The notes under the pieces: model-generated
What the model was told of the DNA's origin: nothing
The model's input: only the letters and a program-made list of their open reading frames with translations
Database searches by the model: none
Shown: positions 50,689-61,450 of the stretch, one piece after another
Layout: each line of letters opens with the position of its first letter
Numbering within the stretch: position 1 is the stretch's first letter
Program-made: the position numbers and the translations under genes
Assembly (NCBI GenBank): GCA_028274465.1
Contig: CM051456.1
Coordinates: forward strand, 49,281,011-49,345,010
Origin: Plantago ovata
Lineage: Eukaryota; Streptophyta; Magnoliopsida; Lamiales; Plantaginaceae
Length of the DNA: 64,000 nt
Direction of reading: 5' to 3'

Positions 50689-53224
50689 ATGGAACACTCT
50701 AAATAGCAATCTAACTAATCTAGTGATCTAGTAGTTGTTCTATACATACAACTCATTCTTTACATGGGATTGTATCTTTCATCTACCTAAAGCAATAGAA
50801 AGTGAATGAATGAATCAATAGACATGTAGTTTGAAGGGTAATGGAAAGGTTAGTTTCAGCTATAGTTCTTGCAGTTAGTTCTCTCCTATGTTTGAGGAAA
50901 GGATATCATAATGGAACACTCTAAATAGCAATCTAACTAATCTAGTGATCCAGTAGTTGATCTAGTAGTTGTTCTATACATACAGCTCATTGTTCACATG
51001 ACATTGTATCTTTCATCTACATAAAACAATAGAAAGTGGATGAATGAATCATCTAGTTAGTAATCACAACAGATAGGTTAGTTTCAATGGACTCTTTAAC
51101 TTGCTCATTAAGGAAGCAAGGGAACTTTTTATTTGATTGTGTATATAACTCTAGTACTGGTAGTTAGTTCTCTCCTATGTTTGCGGAAAGGGATATCATA
51201 ACGGAACACTCTATATAGCAATCTAACTAATCTAGTGATCTAGTTGTTGTTCTATATAAAGGGAAGACATACAACTCATTCTTTACATGGGATTGTATCT
51301 TTCATCTATCTAATGCAATAGAAAGTGAGTGAATGAATCAATAGACAACTAATCTAGTTTGTAAGGGTAATGGAAAGGTTAGTTTCAGCTATAGTACTTG
51401 TAGTTAGTTCTCTTCTATGTTTGAGGAAAGGGATATCATAATAGAACACTCTAAATAGCAATCTAACTAATCTAGTTATCTAGTAGTTGTTCTATACATG
51501 CAACTCATTCTTCACATGGCATTGTATCTTTCATCTACATAAAGCAATAGAAACTGGATAAATGAATCATCTAGTTAGTAAGCACAGTAGATAGGTTAGT
51601 TTCAATGGACTCTTTAACTTTCTCATTAAGGAAGCAAGGGAGCTTCTTATTTGATTGTGTATATAACTCTAGTACTTGTAGTTAGTTCTCTCCTATGTTT
51701 GCGGAAAGGGATATCATAACGGAACTCTCTATATAGAAATCTAACTAATCTAGTAATCTAGTTGTTGTTCTATATAAAGGGAAGACATACAACTCATTCT
51801 TTACATGGGATTGTATCTTTCATCTACCTAAAGCAATAGAAAGTGAATGAATGAATCAATAGACAACCAATCTAGTTTGTAAGGGTAATGGAAAGGTTAG
51901 TTTCAGCTATAGTACTTGTAGTTAGTCCTCTCCTATGTTTGAGCAAAGAGATATCATAATGGAACACTCTAAATAGCAATCTAACTAATCTAGTGATCTA
52001 GTAGTTGTTCTATACATACAACTCATTCTTTACATGGGATTGTATCTTTCATCTACCTAAAGCAATAGAAAGTGAATGAATGAATCAATAGACATGTAGT
52101 TTGAAGGGTAATGGAAAGGTTAGTTTCAGCTATAGTTCTTGCAGTTAGTTCTCTCCTATGTTTGAGGAAAGGATATCATAATGGAACACTCTAAATAGCA
52201 ATCTAACTAATCTAGTGATCCAGTAGTTGATCTAGTAGTTGTTCTATACATACAGCTCATTGTTCACATGACATTGTATCTTTCATCTACATAAAACAAT
52301 AGAAAGTGGATGAATGAATCATCTAGTTAGTAAGCACAACAGATAGGTTAGTTTCAATGGACTCTTTAACTTGCTCATTAAGGAAGCAAGGGAACTTTTT
52401 ATTTGATTGTGTATATAACTCTAGTACTGGTAGTTAGTTCTCTCCTATGTTTGCGGAAAGGGATATCATAACGGAACACTCTATATAGCAATCTAACTAA
52501 TCTAGTGATCTAGTTGTTGTTCTATATAAAGGGAAGACATACAACTCATTCTTTACATGGGATTGTATCTTTCATCTATCTAATGCAATAGAAAGTGAGT
52601 GAATGAATCAATAGACAACTAATCTAGTTTGTAAGGGTAATGGAAAGGTTAGTTTCAGCTATAGTACTTGTAGTTAGTTCTCTCCTATGTTTGAGGAAAG
52701 GGATATCATAATAGAACACTCTAAATAGCAATCTAACTAATCTAGTTATCTAGTAGTTGTTCTATACATGCAACTCATTCTTCACATGGCATTGTATCTT
52801 TCATCTACATAAAGCAATAGAAACTGGATAAATGAATCATCTAGTTAGTAAGCACAGTAGATAGGTTAGTTTCAATGGACTCTTTAACTTTCTCATTAAG
52901 GAAGCAAGGGAGCTTCTTATTTGATTGTGTATATAACTCTAGTACTTGTAGTTAGTTCTCTCCTATGTTTGCGGAAAGGGATATCATAACGGAACTCTCT
53001 ATATAGAAATCTAACTAATCTAGTAATCTAGTTGTTGTTCTATATAAAGGGAAGACATACAACTCATTCTTTACATGGGATTGTATCTTTCATCTACCTA
53101 TAGCAATAGAAAGTGAATGAGGAATCAATAGACAACCAATCAGTTTGTAAGGGTAATGGAAAGGTAGTTTTCATCTATAGTACTTGTAGTAGTCCTCTCC
53201 TAGTTTGAGCAAAGGGATATCATA
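50689..53224 (+). repeat. 1,270-bp pentamer (A-B-C-B-C), about two copies
   Basis: The A monomer preceded by TTTGAGCAAAGAGATATC starts at 50,689 and 51,959, 1,270 bp apart (222+290+240+278+240). The next start is at 53,225, four bases short because of indels in the poor-quality zone. It is a shortened derivative of the 2,306-bp unit that has lost B-C pairs. Confidence 0.85.
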
Positions 53225-54400
53225 ATGGAACACTCTAAATAGCAATCTAACTAATCTAGTGATCTAGTAGTTGTTCTATACATACAACTCATTCTTTACA
53301 TGGGATTGTATCTTTCATCTACCTAAAGCAAAGAAAGTGAATGAATGAATCAATAGACATTAGTTTGAAGGGTAATGGAAAGGTTAGTTTCAGCTATAGT
53401 ACTTGCAGGTAGTTCTCTCTCATGTTTGAGGAAAGGATATCATAATGGAACACTCTAAATAGCAATCTAACTAATCTAGTGATCTAGTAGTTGATCTAGT
53501 ATTTGTTCTATACAGACAGCTCATTGTTCACATGACATTGTATCTTTCATCTACATAAAACAATAGAAAGTGGATGAAATGAATCATCTAGTTAGTAAGC
53601 ACAACAATAGGTTAGTTTCAATGGACTCTTTAACTGCTCATTAAGGACAAGGGAACTTCTTATTTGATGGTGTATATAACTCTAGTACTGGTAGTTAGTT
53701 TCTCTCCTATGTTTGCGGAAAGGGTATCAGAACGGAACACTCTATATAGCAATCTAACTAATCAGTGATCTAGTTGTTGTTCTATATAAAGGGAAGACAT
53801 ACAACTCATTCTTTACAGGGGAGTGTATCTTCATCTATCTAATGCAATAGAAAGTGAGTGAATGAATCATAGACAACTAATCTAGTTTGTAAGGGTAATG
53901 GAAAGGTTAGTTTCAGCTAGTACTTGTAGTTAGTTCTCTCCTATGTTTTGAGAAAGGGATATCATAATGGAACACTCTAAATAGCAATCTAACTAATCTA
54001 GTGATCTAGTAGTTGTTCTATACATGCAAATCATTCTTCACATGGCATTGTATCTTTCATCTACATAAAGCAATAGAAACTGGATGAATGAATCATCTAG
54101 TTAGTAAGCCACAGTAGATAGGTTAGTTCAATGGACTCTTTAACTTTCTCATTAAGAAGCAAGGAGCTTCTTATTGATTGTGTATATAACTCTAGTACTT
54201 TGTAGTTAGTTCTCTCCTATTTTGCGGAAAGGGATAGCATAACGGAACTCTCTATATAGAAATCTAACTAATCTAGTATCTAGTTGTTGTTCTATATAAA
54301 GGGAAGACATACAACTCATTCTTACATGGGATTGTATCTTTCATCTACCTAATGCAATAGAAAGTGAATGAATGAATCAATAGACAACTAATCTAGTTTG

Positions 54401-54418
54401 TAGGGTAATGGAAAGGTT
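54401..54418. repeat. Left target-site duplication of LINE copy 2
   Basis: TAGGGTAATGGAAAGGTT, the same site as in copies 1 and 3 with one base lost in the A run. The right side is not in the assembly because of the gap. Confidence 0.8.
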
Positions 54419-54469
54419 CAAAATGTAGAATTTCGCCTCCCCCCCAAAAATCTTCTCTCTAGAGAAGAT

Positions 54470-56024
54470 TCTCTCTTTGTAATGATCTTATACAGAAAAG
54501 TACCCAAAACAATTGGCCTAAAATCCTCATACGTGTGGCATCCTTAAGCTTGGGAATTAGTGTAACAAAACTGGCATTGAAACCCGAGGGAAACTCACCA
54601 GAATAAAGAACGATCGAACAGCGTTGGCAACATCCTCACCACAACATATGCCACATGTGTTGATAAATTTTACCTCCAAAACCATCCGGGCCAGGCGCAA
54701 CTGTCTGGATTCATACCAAAGACCACATGTTTAATCTCATCAGCGGTTGGAGTGCGAGTAAATCCCAATTCTGCTCATCCGACACCAATTGGAGATTAAG
54801 GACTCAATTCATGGAAGGAAGGCGCTACAGATACATCTTTCCGAAAAAAACCTTCATAGTAACTTACACATGATCTCGAATCAAAGTTCGATCTCCGGTT
54901 AGCTCATCATTAATTAGTAAAGATGCTATGCCACCATGACCTTTAGTTACCTTCAAGCTCCTGGGAAAAAAGCCGTATTACGATCACCATCCTGTAACCA
55001 CGAGGACTTGCTCTTCTGCCGTAAAAAAAGTAGCCTCCTGATCCAGAATACTATTATAATGCTCAGTGCTGCCTTTCTCCTGAATGTGTAGCGAATCATT
55101 GGCCCTGAATCAGCTAACTCCCCTTGCACCTCTTCAATACGCGCCTGAGCCGGACAATTTTGCTGAAAGATGACCAAAAACCTCCACATTCCAAAAACAA
55201 AGGCAGCACTTTAGACGCTTGAGCTTACCCATCACAAACGCGCAAGCCCCTGAAGTCCGAGAGTGGAGCAGTCCAGATGCACGGACCAATTCTTCAAACG
55301 CTTTATGACTAGCACATGTTTTTGGAACCTGAAGGAGGTCGTGGCAAGCGTAGATGTCAAGGAGCAACTGACCAGAAGCGGACTATGATCTGAGCAATTA
55401 CGAATCCCGACATGATAAGATACGGCCCCAGATATCCATGAAAGAGTTAGTAGCCAAAACTCTATCAATTCTGATCCATATAACCGTGGAGTGAATGATG
55501 ATTTGACCAAGTGAAAAACATCAGAACTAGCCGGTCCAGCAGATTTCCAGATTATTGTAAAAGCAGTAAACTCTTGTAGCTCAATGCGGGCCGGGAAGAA
55601 CCTTTGAGCGTTCATAGCCCCTAAAACCGAATTGAAATCACCTACAAGTAAAAGAGGCAAACTTGGTAGTGATTGAATATCAATCCAAAGAACACACGCC
55701 TAATGTAATCATTGTCATCATGATGAAGAATTAGAAAGTGTGATGGAGGAATACACCTGAATGACAATCATTGCGAAGAGGAGAATATCATCGTAGAAGT
55801 ACCAAATAAGAATTGCTCCAGAACCAATGTTGGGCAAGAATCCGGAAGAACGTATGAAAGCCAGCCAGACGATACCCAGAGAAGTTCCGTAGAAGAGTGA
55901 ATGGAGGCAAAAGGACTTTTGGCTCCGCTATTGCTAGCACTGAGGTGAGATGTGATCAATGCTTCGAGAGCATATTTGGGATGCGAGTTGCCAATGCCCC
56001 GAATGTTCCAAAAAAGACATTCGA
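54470..56024 (-). pseudogene. LINE ORF2 remnant, copy 2
   Basis: Pieces of the same endonuclease and reverse transcriptase start are spread over several short frames: GDFNSVLG, RNCSDHSPLL and KAFEELVRAS are readable in the pieces 54,953-55,959. Both catalytic residues that are changed in copy 1 (Glu) and copy 3 (Asp of SDH) appear intact here. The many frameshifts coincide with the poor-quality zone, so the true state of this copy cannot be judged. The reverse transcriptase ends at the same truncated point as in the other copies. The start lies near 56,024, where an extra G disturbs the ATG context. Confidence 0.65.
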
Positions 56025-56490
56025 TTGAGAACAGTGGATGTTGTAACGGTCAATCGACCGTGAATTGACCTCTAAGGCACAGCCTCACTATTTTCTTCTC
56101 AGATAAATCGAACCAGGAACTTAGATGCTATGAAGCATTTTCTCTTTGGGAGCAGGCCTCTGCCCTTAACGAGCTCAATGGAGTCTTGAACATCCCACAG
56201 CCTCTAATAGAGGAACAATTGTTGCATTGTACCACCACCGGATGAGGCAGAAATAGAAGAGCCTCCAGGAGCAGGATAGAGTAGAGCTTGAGTCTCCAAA
56301 TCCGAGCGGACCATACTATTGACAACGAGCATCAATACGTTGGCAGAAAAGGAAGTTAACCATGGTCCGCAGGGTTGAGATGTTTGGGCCCACCACCCCC
56401 CCCACATCTTATTTCGTGGTTCCAGAGCTTTCCAACATACAAGTTTGTGAATTTGGAGCTCGGACGCGCCTGAGCAAATTTTAGATCTCA
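56025..56490 (-). pseudogene. ORF1 C-terminal remnant, copy 2
   Basis: The piece corresponds to 31,668-32,135 of copy 1, with readable GGSSISASSGGG and WKALE stretches but several frameshifts. It runs out of the LINE into the first tandem repeat. A longer apparent frame that crosses the N run (56,204-56,752) is an artefact of the gap. Confidence 0.5.
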
Positions 56491-56574
56491 ATCTAAGTTT
56501 CTTTTTCTCACCAGAATCTGTCAAGATTTTGCTGCTCTCCGTTTCGCCTCTCGTCACAGGTGGTAGCTCAACCA

Positions 56575-56674
56575 NNNNNNNNNNNNNNNNNNNNNNNNNN
56601 NNNNNNNNNNNNNNNNNNNNNNNNNNNNNNNNNNNNNNNNNNNNNNNNNNNNNNNNNNNNNNNNNNNNNNNNNN
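56575..56674. other. Assembly gap of exactly 100 N
   Basis: A round 100-base N run is the usual placeholder for a gap of unknown size. The right part of LINE copy 2 and an unknown amount of satellite are missing here. Confidence 0.97.
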
Positions 56675-57722
56675 AAGGGAAATGGAAAGGTTAGTTTCAG
56701 CTATAGTTTCTTTGCAGTTAGTTTTTCTCTCCTTTTTGAGGAAAGATATCAATAATTGAACACTCTAAAATAGCAATCTAACTAATCTAGTGATCCAGTA
56801 GTTGATCTAGTAGTTGTTTATACATACAGCTCATTGTTCACATGACATTGTATCTTTCTCTACATAAAACAATTAGAAAGTGGATAAATGAATCATCAGT
56901 TAGTAAGCACAACAAATAGGTTAGTTTCAATGGACTCTTTAACTTGCTCATTAAGGAAGCAAGGGAACTTTTATTTGATTGTGTATATAACTCTAGTACT
57001 GGTAGTTAGTTCTCTCCTATGTTTGCGGAAAGGGATATCATAACGGAACACTCTATATAGCAATCTAACTAATCTAGTGATCTAGTTGTTGTTCTATATA
57101 AAGGGAAGACATACAACTCATTCTTTACATGGGATTGTATCTTTCATCTATCTAATGCAATAGAAAGTGAGTGAATGAATCAATAGACAACTAATCTAGT
57201 TTGTAAGGGTAATGGAAAGGTTAGTTTCAGCTATAGTACTTGTAGTTAGTTCTCTCCTATGTTTGAGGAAAGGGATATCATAATAGAACACTCTAAATAG
57301 CAATCTAACTAATCTAGTTATCTAGTAGTTGTTCTATACATGCAACTCATTCTTCACATGGCATTGTATCTTTCATCTACATAAAGCAATAGAAACTGGA
57401 TAAATGAATCATCTAGTTAGTAAGCACAGTAGATAGGTTAGTTTCAATGGACTCTTTAACTTTCTCATTAAGGAAGCAAGGGAGCTTCTTATTTGATTGT
57501 GTATATAACTCTAGTACTTGTAGTTAGTTCTCTCCTATGTTTGCGGAAAGGGATATCATAACGGAACTCTCTATATAGAAATCTAACTAATCTAGTAATC
57601 TAGTTGTTGTTCTATATAAAGGGAAGACATACAACTCATTCTTTACATGGGATTGTATCTTTCATCTACCTAATGCAATAGAAAGTGAATGAATGAATCA
57701 ATAGACAACTAATCTAGTTTGT
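56675..57722 (+). repeat. Satellite block 3, A-B-C-B-C before LINE copy 3
   Basis: The order partial A, B, C, B, C matches the 1,270-bp pentamer and the satellite before copy 2. The first 300 bases carry indels (TTTCTTTGCAG, TTTTTCTCTCC, AATAATTGAAC) typical of a contig end. The last C is the GGAACTCTCTATATAGAAAT subtype that hosts the LINE. Confidence 0.92.
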
Positions 57723-57740
57723 AAGGGTAATGGAAAGGTT
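57723..57740. repeat. Left target-site duplication of LINE copy 3
   Basis: AAGGGTAATGGAAAGGTT, identical to copy 1, paired with 60,984-61,001. Confidence 0.92.
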
Positions 57741-57770
57741 CAAAAATGTAGAAATTTCGCCTCCCCCAAA

Positions 57771-57792
57771 AATCTTCTCTCTAGAGAAGATT
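57771..57792. other. 9-bp stem hairpin at left end of LINE copy 3
   Basis: AATCTTCTC, loop TCTA, GAGAAGATT, as in copy 1. Confidence 0.7.
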
Positions 57793-57796
57793 CTCT

Positions 57797-59381
57797 CTTT
57801 GTAATGATCTTATACAGAAAATTACCCAAAACAATTGGCCTAAAATCCTCAATACGTGTGGCATCCTTAAGCTTGGGAATTAGTGTAACAAAACTGGCAT
57901 TGAAACCCGAGGGAAACTCACCAAGAATAAAGAACGATCGAACAGCGTTGGCAACATCCTCACCAACAATATGCCACATGTGTTGATAGAATTTACCTCC
58001 AAAACCATCCGGGCCAGGCGCACTGTCTGGATTCATACCAAAGACCACATGTTTAATCTCATCAGCGGTTGGAGTGCGAGTAAGATCCCAATTCTGCTCA
58101 TCCGACACCAAATTGGAGATTAAGGACTCAATTCCATGGAAGGAAGGCGCTACAGATACATCTTTCCGAAAAAGACCTTCATAGTAACTTACAACATGAT
58201 CTCGAATCAAAGTTCGATCTCCGGTTAGCTCATTATTAATTAGTAAAGATGCTATGCCACCATGACCTTTAGTTACCTTCAAGCTCCTGTGGAAAAAAGC
58301 CGTATTACGATCACCATCCTGTAACCACGAGGACTTGCTCTTCTGCCGTAAAAAAGTAGCCTCTTGATCCAGAATACTATTATAATGCTCAAGTGCTTCT
58401 TTCTCCTGAATGTGTAGCGAATCAATTGGCCCTGAATCAGCTAACTCCCCTTGCACCTCTTCAATACGCGCCTGAGCTGCTGACAATTTTGCTGAAAGAT
58501 GACCAAAAACCTCCACATTCCAAAAACAAAGGCAGCACTTTAGACGCTTGAGCTTACCCATCACAAACGCGCAAGCCCCTGAAGCCGAGAGTGGAGCAGT
58601 CCAGGATGCACGGACCACTTCTTCAAACGCTTTATGACTTAGCCACATGTTTTGGAACCTGAAAGGTCGTGGCAAGCGTAGATGTCCAGAGGAGCAACTG
58701 ACCAGAAGCGGACTATGACCTGAGCAATTACGAATCCCGACATGATAAGATACGGCCTCCCAGATATCCATGAAAGAGTTAGTAGCCAAAACTCTATCAA
58801 TTCTGAATTCCATATAACCGTGAGTGAAGTGATGATTTGACCAAGTGAAAAAACATCCAGAACTAGCCGGTTCCAGCAGATTCCCATTATTGATAAAATC
58901 AGTAAACTCTTGTATCTCAATGCGGGCCGGGGAAGAACCATTTCAGCGTTCATGAGCCCCTAAAACCGAATTGAAATCACCTACAAGTTAAAAGAGGCAA
59001 ACTTGGTAGTGATTGAATATCATTCCAAAGAACACGACGCCTAATGTAATCATTATCAGCATGAATGAAAGCAATTAGAAAAGTGTGATGGAGGAATACA
59101 ACCTGAATGACAATCATATGCGAAGAGGAGAATATCATCGTAGAAGTATCCAAAGAAGAATGCTCCAGAACCCAAATGTTGGGCAAGAATCCGGAAGACG
59201 TATGAAAGCCAGCCAGACGATACCCAAGAGAGTTCCAGTAAGAAGAGTGAATGGAGTCAAAAGGGACTTTTGGCTCCGCTATTGCTAAGCACTGAGGGTG
59301 AGATGTGATACAATGCTTTCGAAGCATATTTTGGGATGGCGAGTTGCCAATGCCCCGAATGTTCCAAAAAAGAACATTCAT
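57797..59381 (-). pseudogene. LINE ORF2 remnant, copy 3
   Basis: The frame opens at 59,381 with LFWNIRG and keeps the catalytic Glu (AEPK). An extra T at 58,988-58,989 shifts the frame after 134 codons, just before the GDFN motif. The second frame then runs through RIDR, the linker and the reverse transcriptase start (SAPGPDGF, LIPK, YKIITK) without the A-run frameshift of copy 1. The SDH motif reads SGH because of a T-to-C change at 58,719, which removes the catalytic Asp. As in the other copies, the reverse transcriptase stops before its active site, and the frame ends in 18 unrelated codons that belong to the junction piece. Confidence 0.88.
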
Positions 59382-59845
59382 TGAGAAACAGTGGATGTTG
59401 TAACGGTCAAATCTGACCGTGAATTGACCTCTAAGGCAGCAGCCTCCTGATTTTCTTCTTCAGATAACTCGAACCAGGAACGTTTAGATGCGATGAGCAT
59501 TTTCTCTTTGGGACCAGGCCTCTGTCCCTTAACGAGCTCAATGGAGTCTTGAACATCCCCAGCCTCTAATAGAGGAACAAGTGTTGCATTGTCACCACCA
59601 CCGGATGAGGCAGAAATAGAAGAGCCTCCAGGAGCAGATAGAGTAGAGCTTGAGTTCTCCAAATCCCGAAGCGGACCATACTTATTGACACGAGCAGCAA
59701 TAACTTTGGACAGAAAAGGAGTTACCATGGGACCGGGTTGAGATGTTTTAGTCACCCCCCACATCTTAATTTTCCTTGTTTCCAGAGCTTTCCATACATA
59801 CCAAGTTTGTGAATTTTGGAGCTCGGACGCGCCTGTAGCAGAATT
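59378..59845 (-). pseudogene. ORF1 C-terminal remnant, copy 3 (open to its stop)
   Basis: About 155 codons are open from the tandem repeats to the stop. Where copy 1 has a premature stop, this copy reads SKRSWFELSEEENQEAA. The stop TGA shares two bases with the ORF2 ATG in the four-base ATGA (59,378-59,381). No start codon or N-terminal ORF1 part is present, because the frame is closed by a TAA in the repeats (59,846-59,848). Identity as ORF1 is inferred from order and overlap only. Confidence 0.6.
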
Positions 59846-60757
59846 TTAGATCTCAAATCTATTTTCTTCTACCAGAATCTGTCAAGATTTTGCTGCTCTC
59901 CGTTTCTGCCTCTCAGTCACAGGTGGTAGCTCAACCATAGGCACTCGCCTATTCATCGACTTCCTCACGTCAAGGGAGTTCCATGGACACCGGAATCAAC
60001 CTTTTCCGACACCGGACGCGCCCGTAGTGGATTTTTAGATCTCAGATCTACTTTCTCCTACCAGAATATGCTGTTCTCTGTTTCTGTCTTTAAGTCTCAG
60101 GTGGAAGTTCATACATAGGAATGCGCCTACTCATCTTCTTCCTCACTTCAACGTGGTTCCAGGGTCACCGGAATCAACCTTTTCCGACATCGGACGCGCC
60201 CGCAGTGGATTTCTAGATCTCAGATCTATTTTCTTCTACCGGAATCTGTTAAGATTTTTCTGCTCTCTGTTTCTGCCTCTCAACCACAGGTGGTAGCTCA
60301 ACCATAGGCACGCGCTGATTCATCATCTTCCTTACGTCAAGGGGGTTCCAGGGACACCGGAATCAACCTTTTCCGACACCGGACGCGCCCGTAGTGGATT
60401 TTTTGATCTCATATCTACTTTCTCCTACCGGAATATGTTGTTCTCTGTTTTTGGCTTTCAGTCTCAGGTGGCAGTTCATACATAGGCACTCGCCTACGCA
60501 TCCTCTTCCTCACTTCAAGGTGGTTCCAGGGTCACCGGAATCAACCTTTTCCGATACCGAACGCGCCTGTAGTAGATTTTAGATCTCGGATCTACTTTCT
60601 CCTACCGGAACCGGTCAAAAATTTGCTGTTCTCTGTTGCTGGCCATCAATCTCAGGTGATAGCTCTACTTTATACACGCGCCTGCTGACCTACTCCCTTG
60701 CTTAAGGTCGAGTGAAGGGCAACCGGAATCACCAGTTTCTGGCACCGGACGCGTTGT
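59822..60757 (+). repeat. Tandem 189/178-bp repeats inside LINE copy 3
   Basis: Anchors fall at 59,822, 60,011, 60,189, 60,378, 60,556 and 60,744, with spacings 189, 178, 189, 178 and 188. The array matches copy 1 unit for unit, so it was present before the locus multiplied. Confidence 0.85.
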
Positions 60758-60985
60758 ACACAACTTGGCCTTTCCAGCTGCGATTTCATTGTTTTGTAAC
60801 ATATCGTTGATGCTTTTTCAAAGTTGATGTTTCATTTTTGGAACACGGCTTTGTAATTTTTATTGCGTTTCTTGTTTTCGTTTGTTTCACTTGTAACCCG
60901 CATGTGGGTTACTTGGGGATTTCTATTTCGTTTGCTTTGTACTCTTTTACCTTTATTAATATATGTTCGATTTAGTTAAAAAAAA
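60758..60985 (+). other. LINE 3' end with A tail, copy 3
   Basis: It matches the 3' end of copy 1 and finishes GATTTAGTT followed by eight As, two of which may belong to the target duplication. The stem-loop GTAACCC-GCATGT-GGGTTAC lies at 60,893-60,912. Confidence 0.8.
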
Positions 60986-61001
60986 GGGTAATGGAAAGGT
61001 T
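60984..61001. repeat. Right target-site duplication of LINE copy 3
   Basis: AAGGGTAATGGAAAGGTT directly after the A tail; the C monomer resumes with AGTTTCAGC. Confidence 0.92.
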
Positions 61002-61450
61002 AGTTTCAGCTATAGTACTTGTAGTTAGTTCTCTCCTATGTTTGAGGAAAGGGATATCATAATGGAAAACTCTAAATAGGAATCTAACTAATCTAGTGAT
61101 CTAGTAGTTGTTCTATACATACAACTCATTCTTCACATGGCATTGTATCTTTCATCTACATAAAGCAATAGAAAGTGGATGAATGAATCATCTAGTTAGT
61201 AAGCACAATAGATAGGTTAGTTTCAATGGACTCTTTAACTTGCTCATTAAGGAAGCAAGGGAACTTCTTATTTGATTGTGTATATAACTCTAGTACTTGT
61301 AGTTAGTTCTCTCCTATGTTTGCAGAAAGGGATATCATAACGGAACACTCTATATAGCAATCTAACTAATCTAGTGATCTAGTTGTTGTTCTATATAAAG
61401 GGAAGACATACAACTCATTCTTTACATGGGATTGTATCTTTCATCTACCT
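61002..61450 (+). repeat. Satellite block 4
   Basis: The end of the interrupted C is followed by a B (GGAAAACTCTAAATAGG subtype) and a C monomer, which is broken at TCATCTACCT by the next insertion. Confidence 0.95.

Larger units (their letters stand above)
33293..54400 (+). repeat. Satellite block 2: B-C-rich higher-order repeats
   Basis: The same satellite continues in the same orientation, now with a higher share of B-C pairs. Larger repeat units are listed separately (2,779/2,261 bp, 2,306 bp, 1,270 bp). From about 53,119 onward the monomers carry many single-base indels. No open frame longer than a chance one was seen, and no other element interrupts the block. Confidence 0.96.
53119..56574. 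other. Low-quality consensus at the left contig end
   Basis: From about 53,119 to the gap, indels of one to a few bases appear every few tens of bases in both satellite and LINE sequence (for example GAATGAGGAATC, GGAAAGGTAGTTTTC, TACTTTGTAG, TTACACATGATC). The same sequences elsewhere in the window are clean. This looks like low read depth at a contig end and not mutation. Confidence 0.85.
54419..56574. mobile_element. LINE copy 2, cut by the assembly gap
   Basis: It matches copies 1 and 3 from the left junction to the first tandem-repeat unit and stops at the N run. Target site and flanking monomer subtype are the same. At sites where copies 1 and 3 differ, copy 2 always carries a base shared with one of them. 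It has the Glu codon (GGCTCCGC) like copy 3, and the SDH codon, the AAAAAAACC run and GCTCATCATT like copy 1. It therefore lacks the private changes of both and looks like a separate, more ancestral copy. Confidence 0.82.
57741..60983. mobile_element. LINE copy 3, 5'-inverted L1-type insertion
   Basis: At 3,243 bp this is the second complete copy and differs from copy 1 by scattered substitutions and a few one-base indels. Layout, junctions and target duplication are identical: left hairpin piece, minus-strand reverse transcriptase start, endonuclease and ORF1 end, plus-strand tandem repeats, 3' end and A tail. Both flanks also match copy 1, including the following B monomer with GGAAAACTCTAAATAGG. 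This shows common descent of the whole locus. Confidence 0.9.

Noticed and set aside
56204..56759. Open frames that cross the gap on both strands
   Set aside because: They consist partly of translated N bases and join unrelated contig ends.
53119..60983. LINE copies 2 and 3 as one locus duplicated by the assembler
   Set aside because: Copy 2 lacks private substitutions of copy 3 (SGH codon, GCTCATTATT, AAAAAGACC) and the preceding B monomers differ; not fully excluded, so kept as a check.
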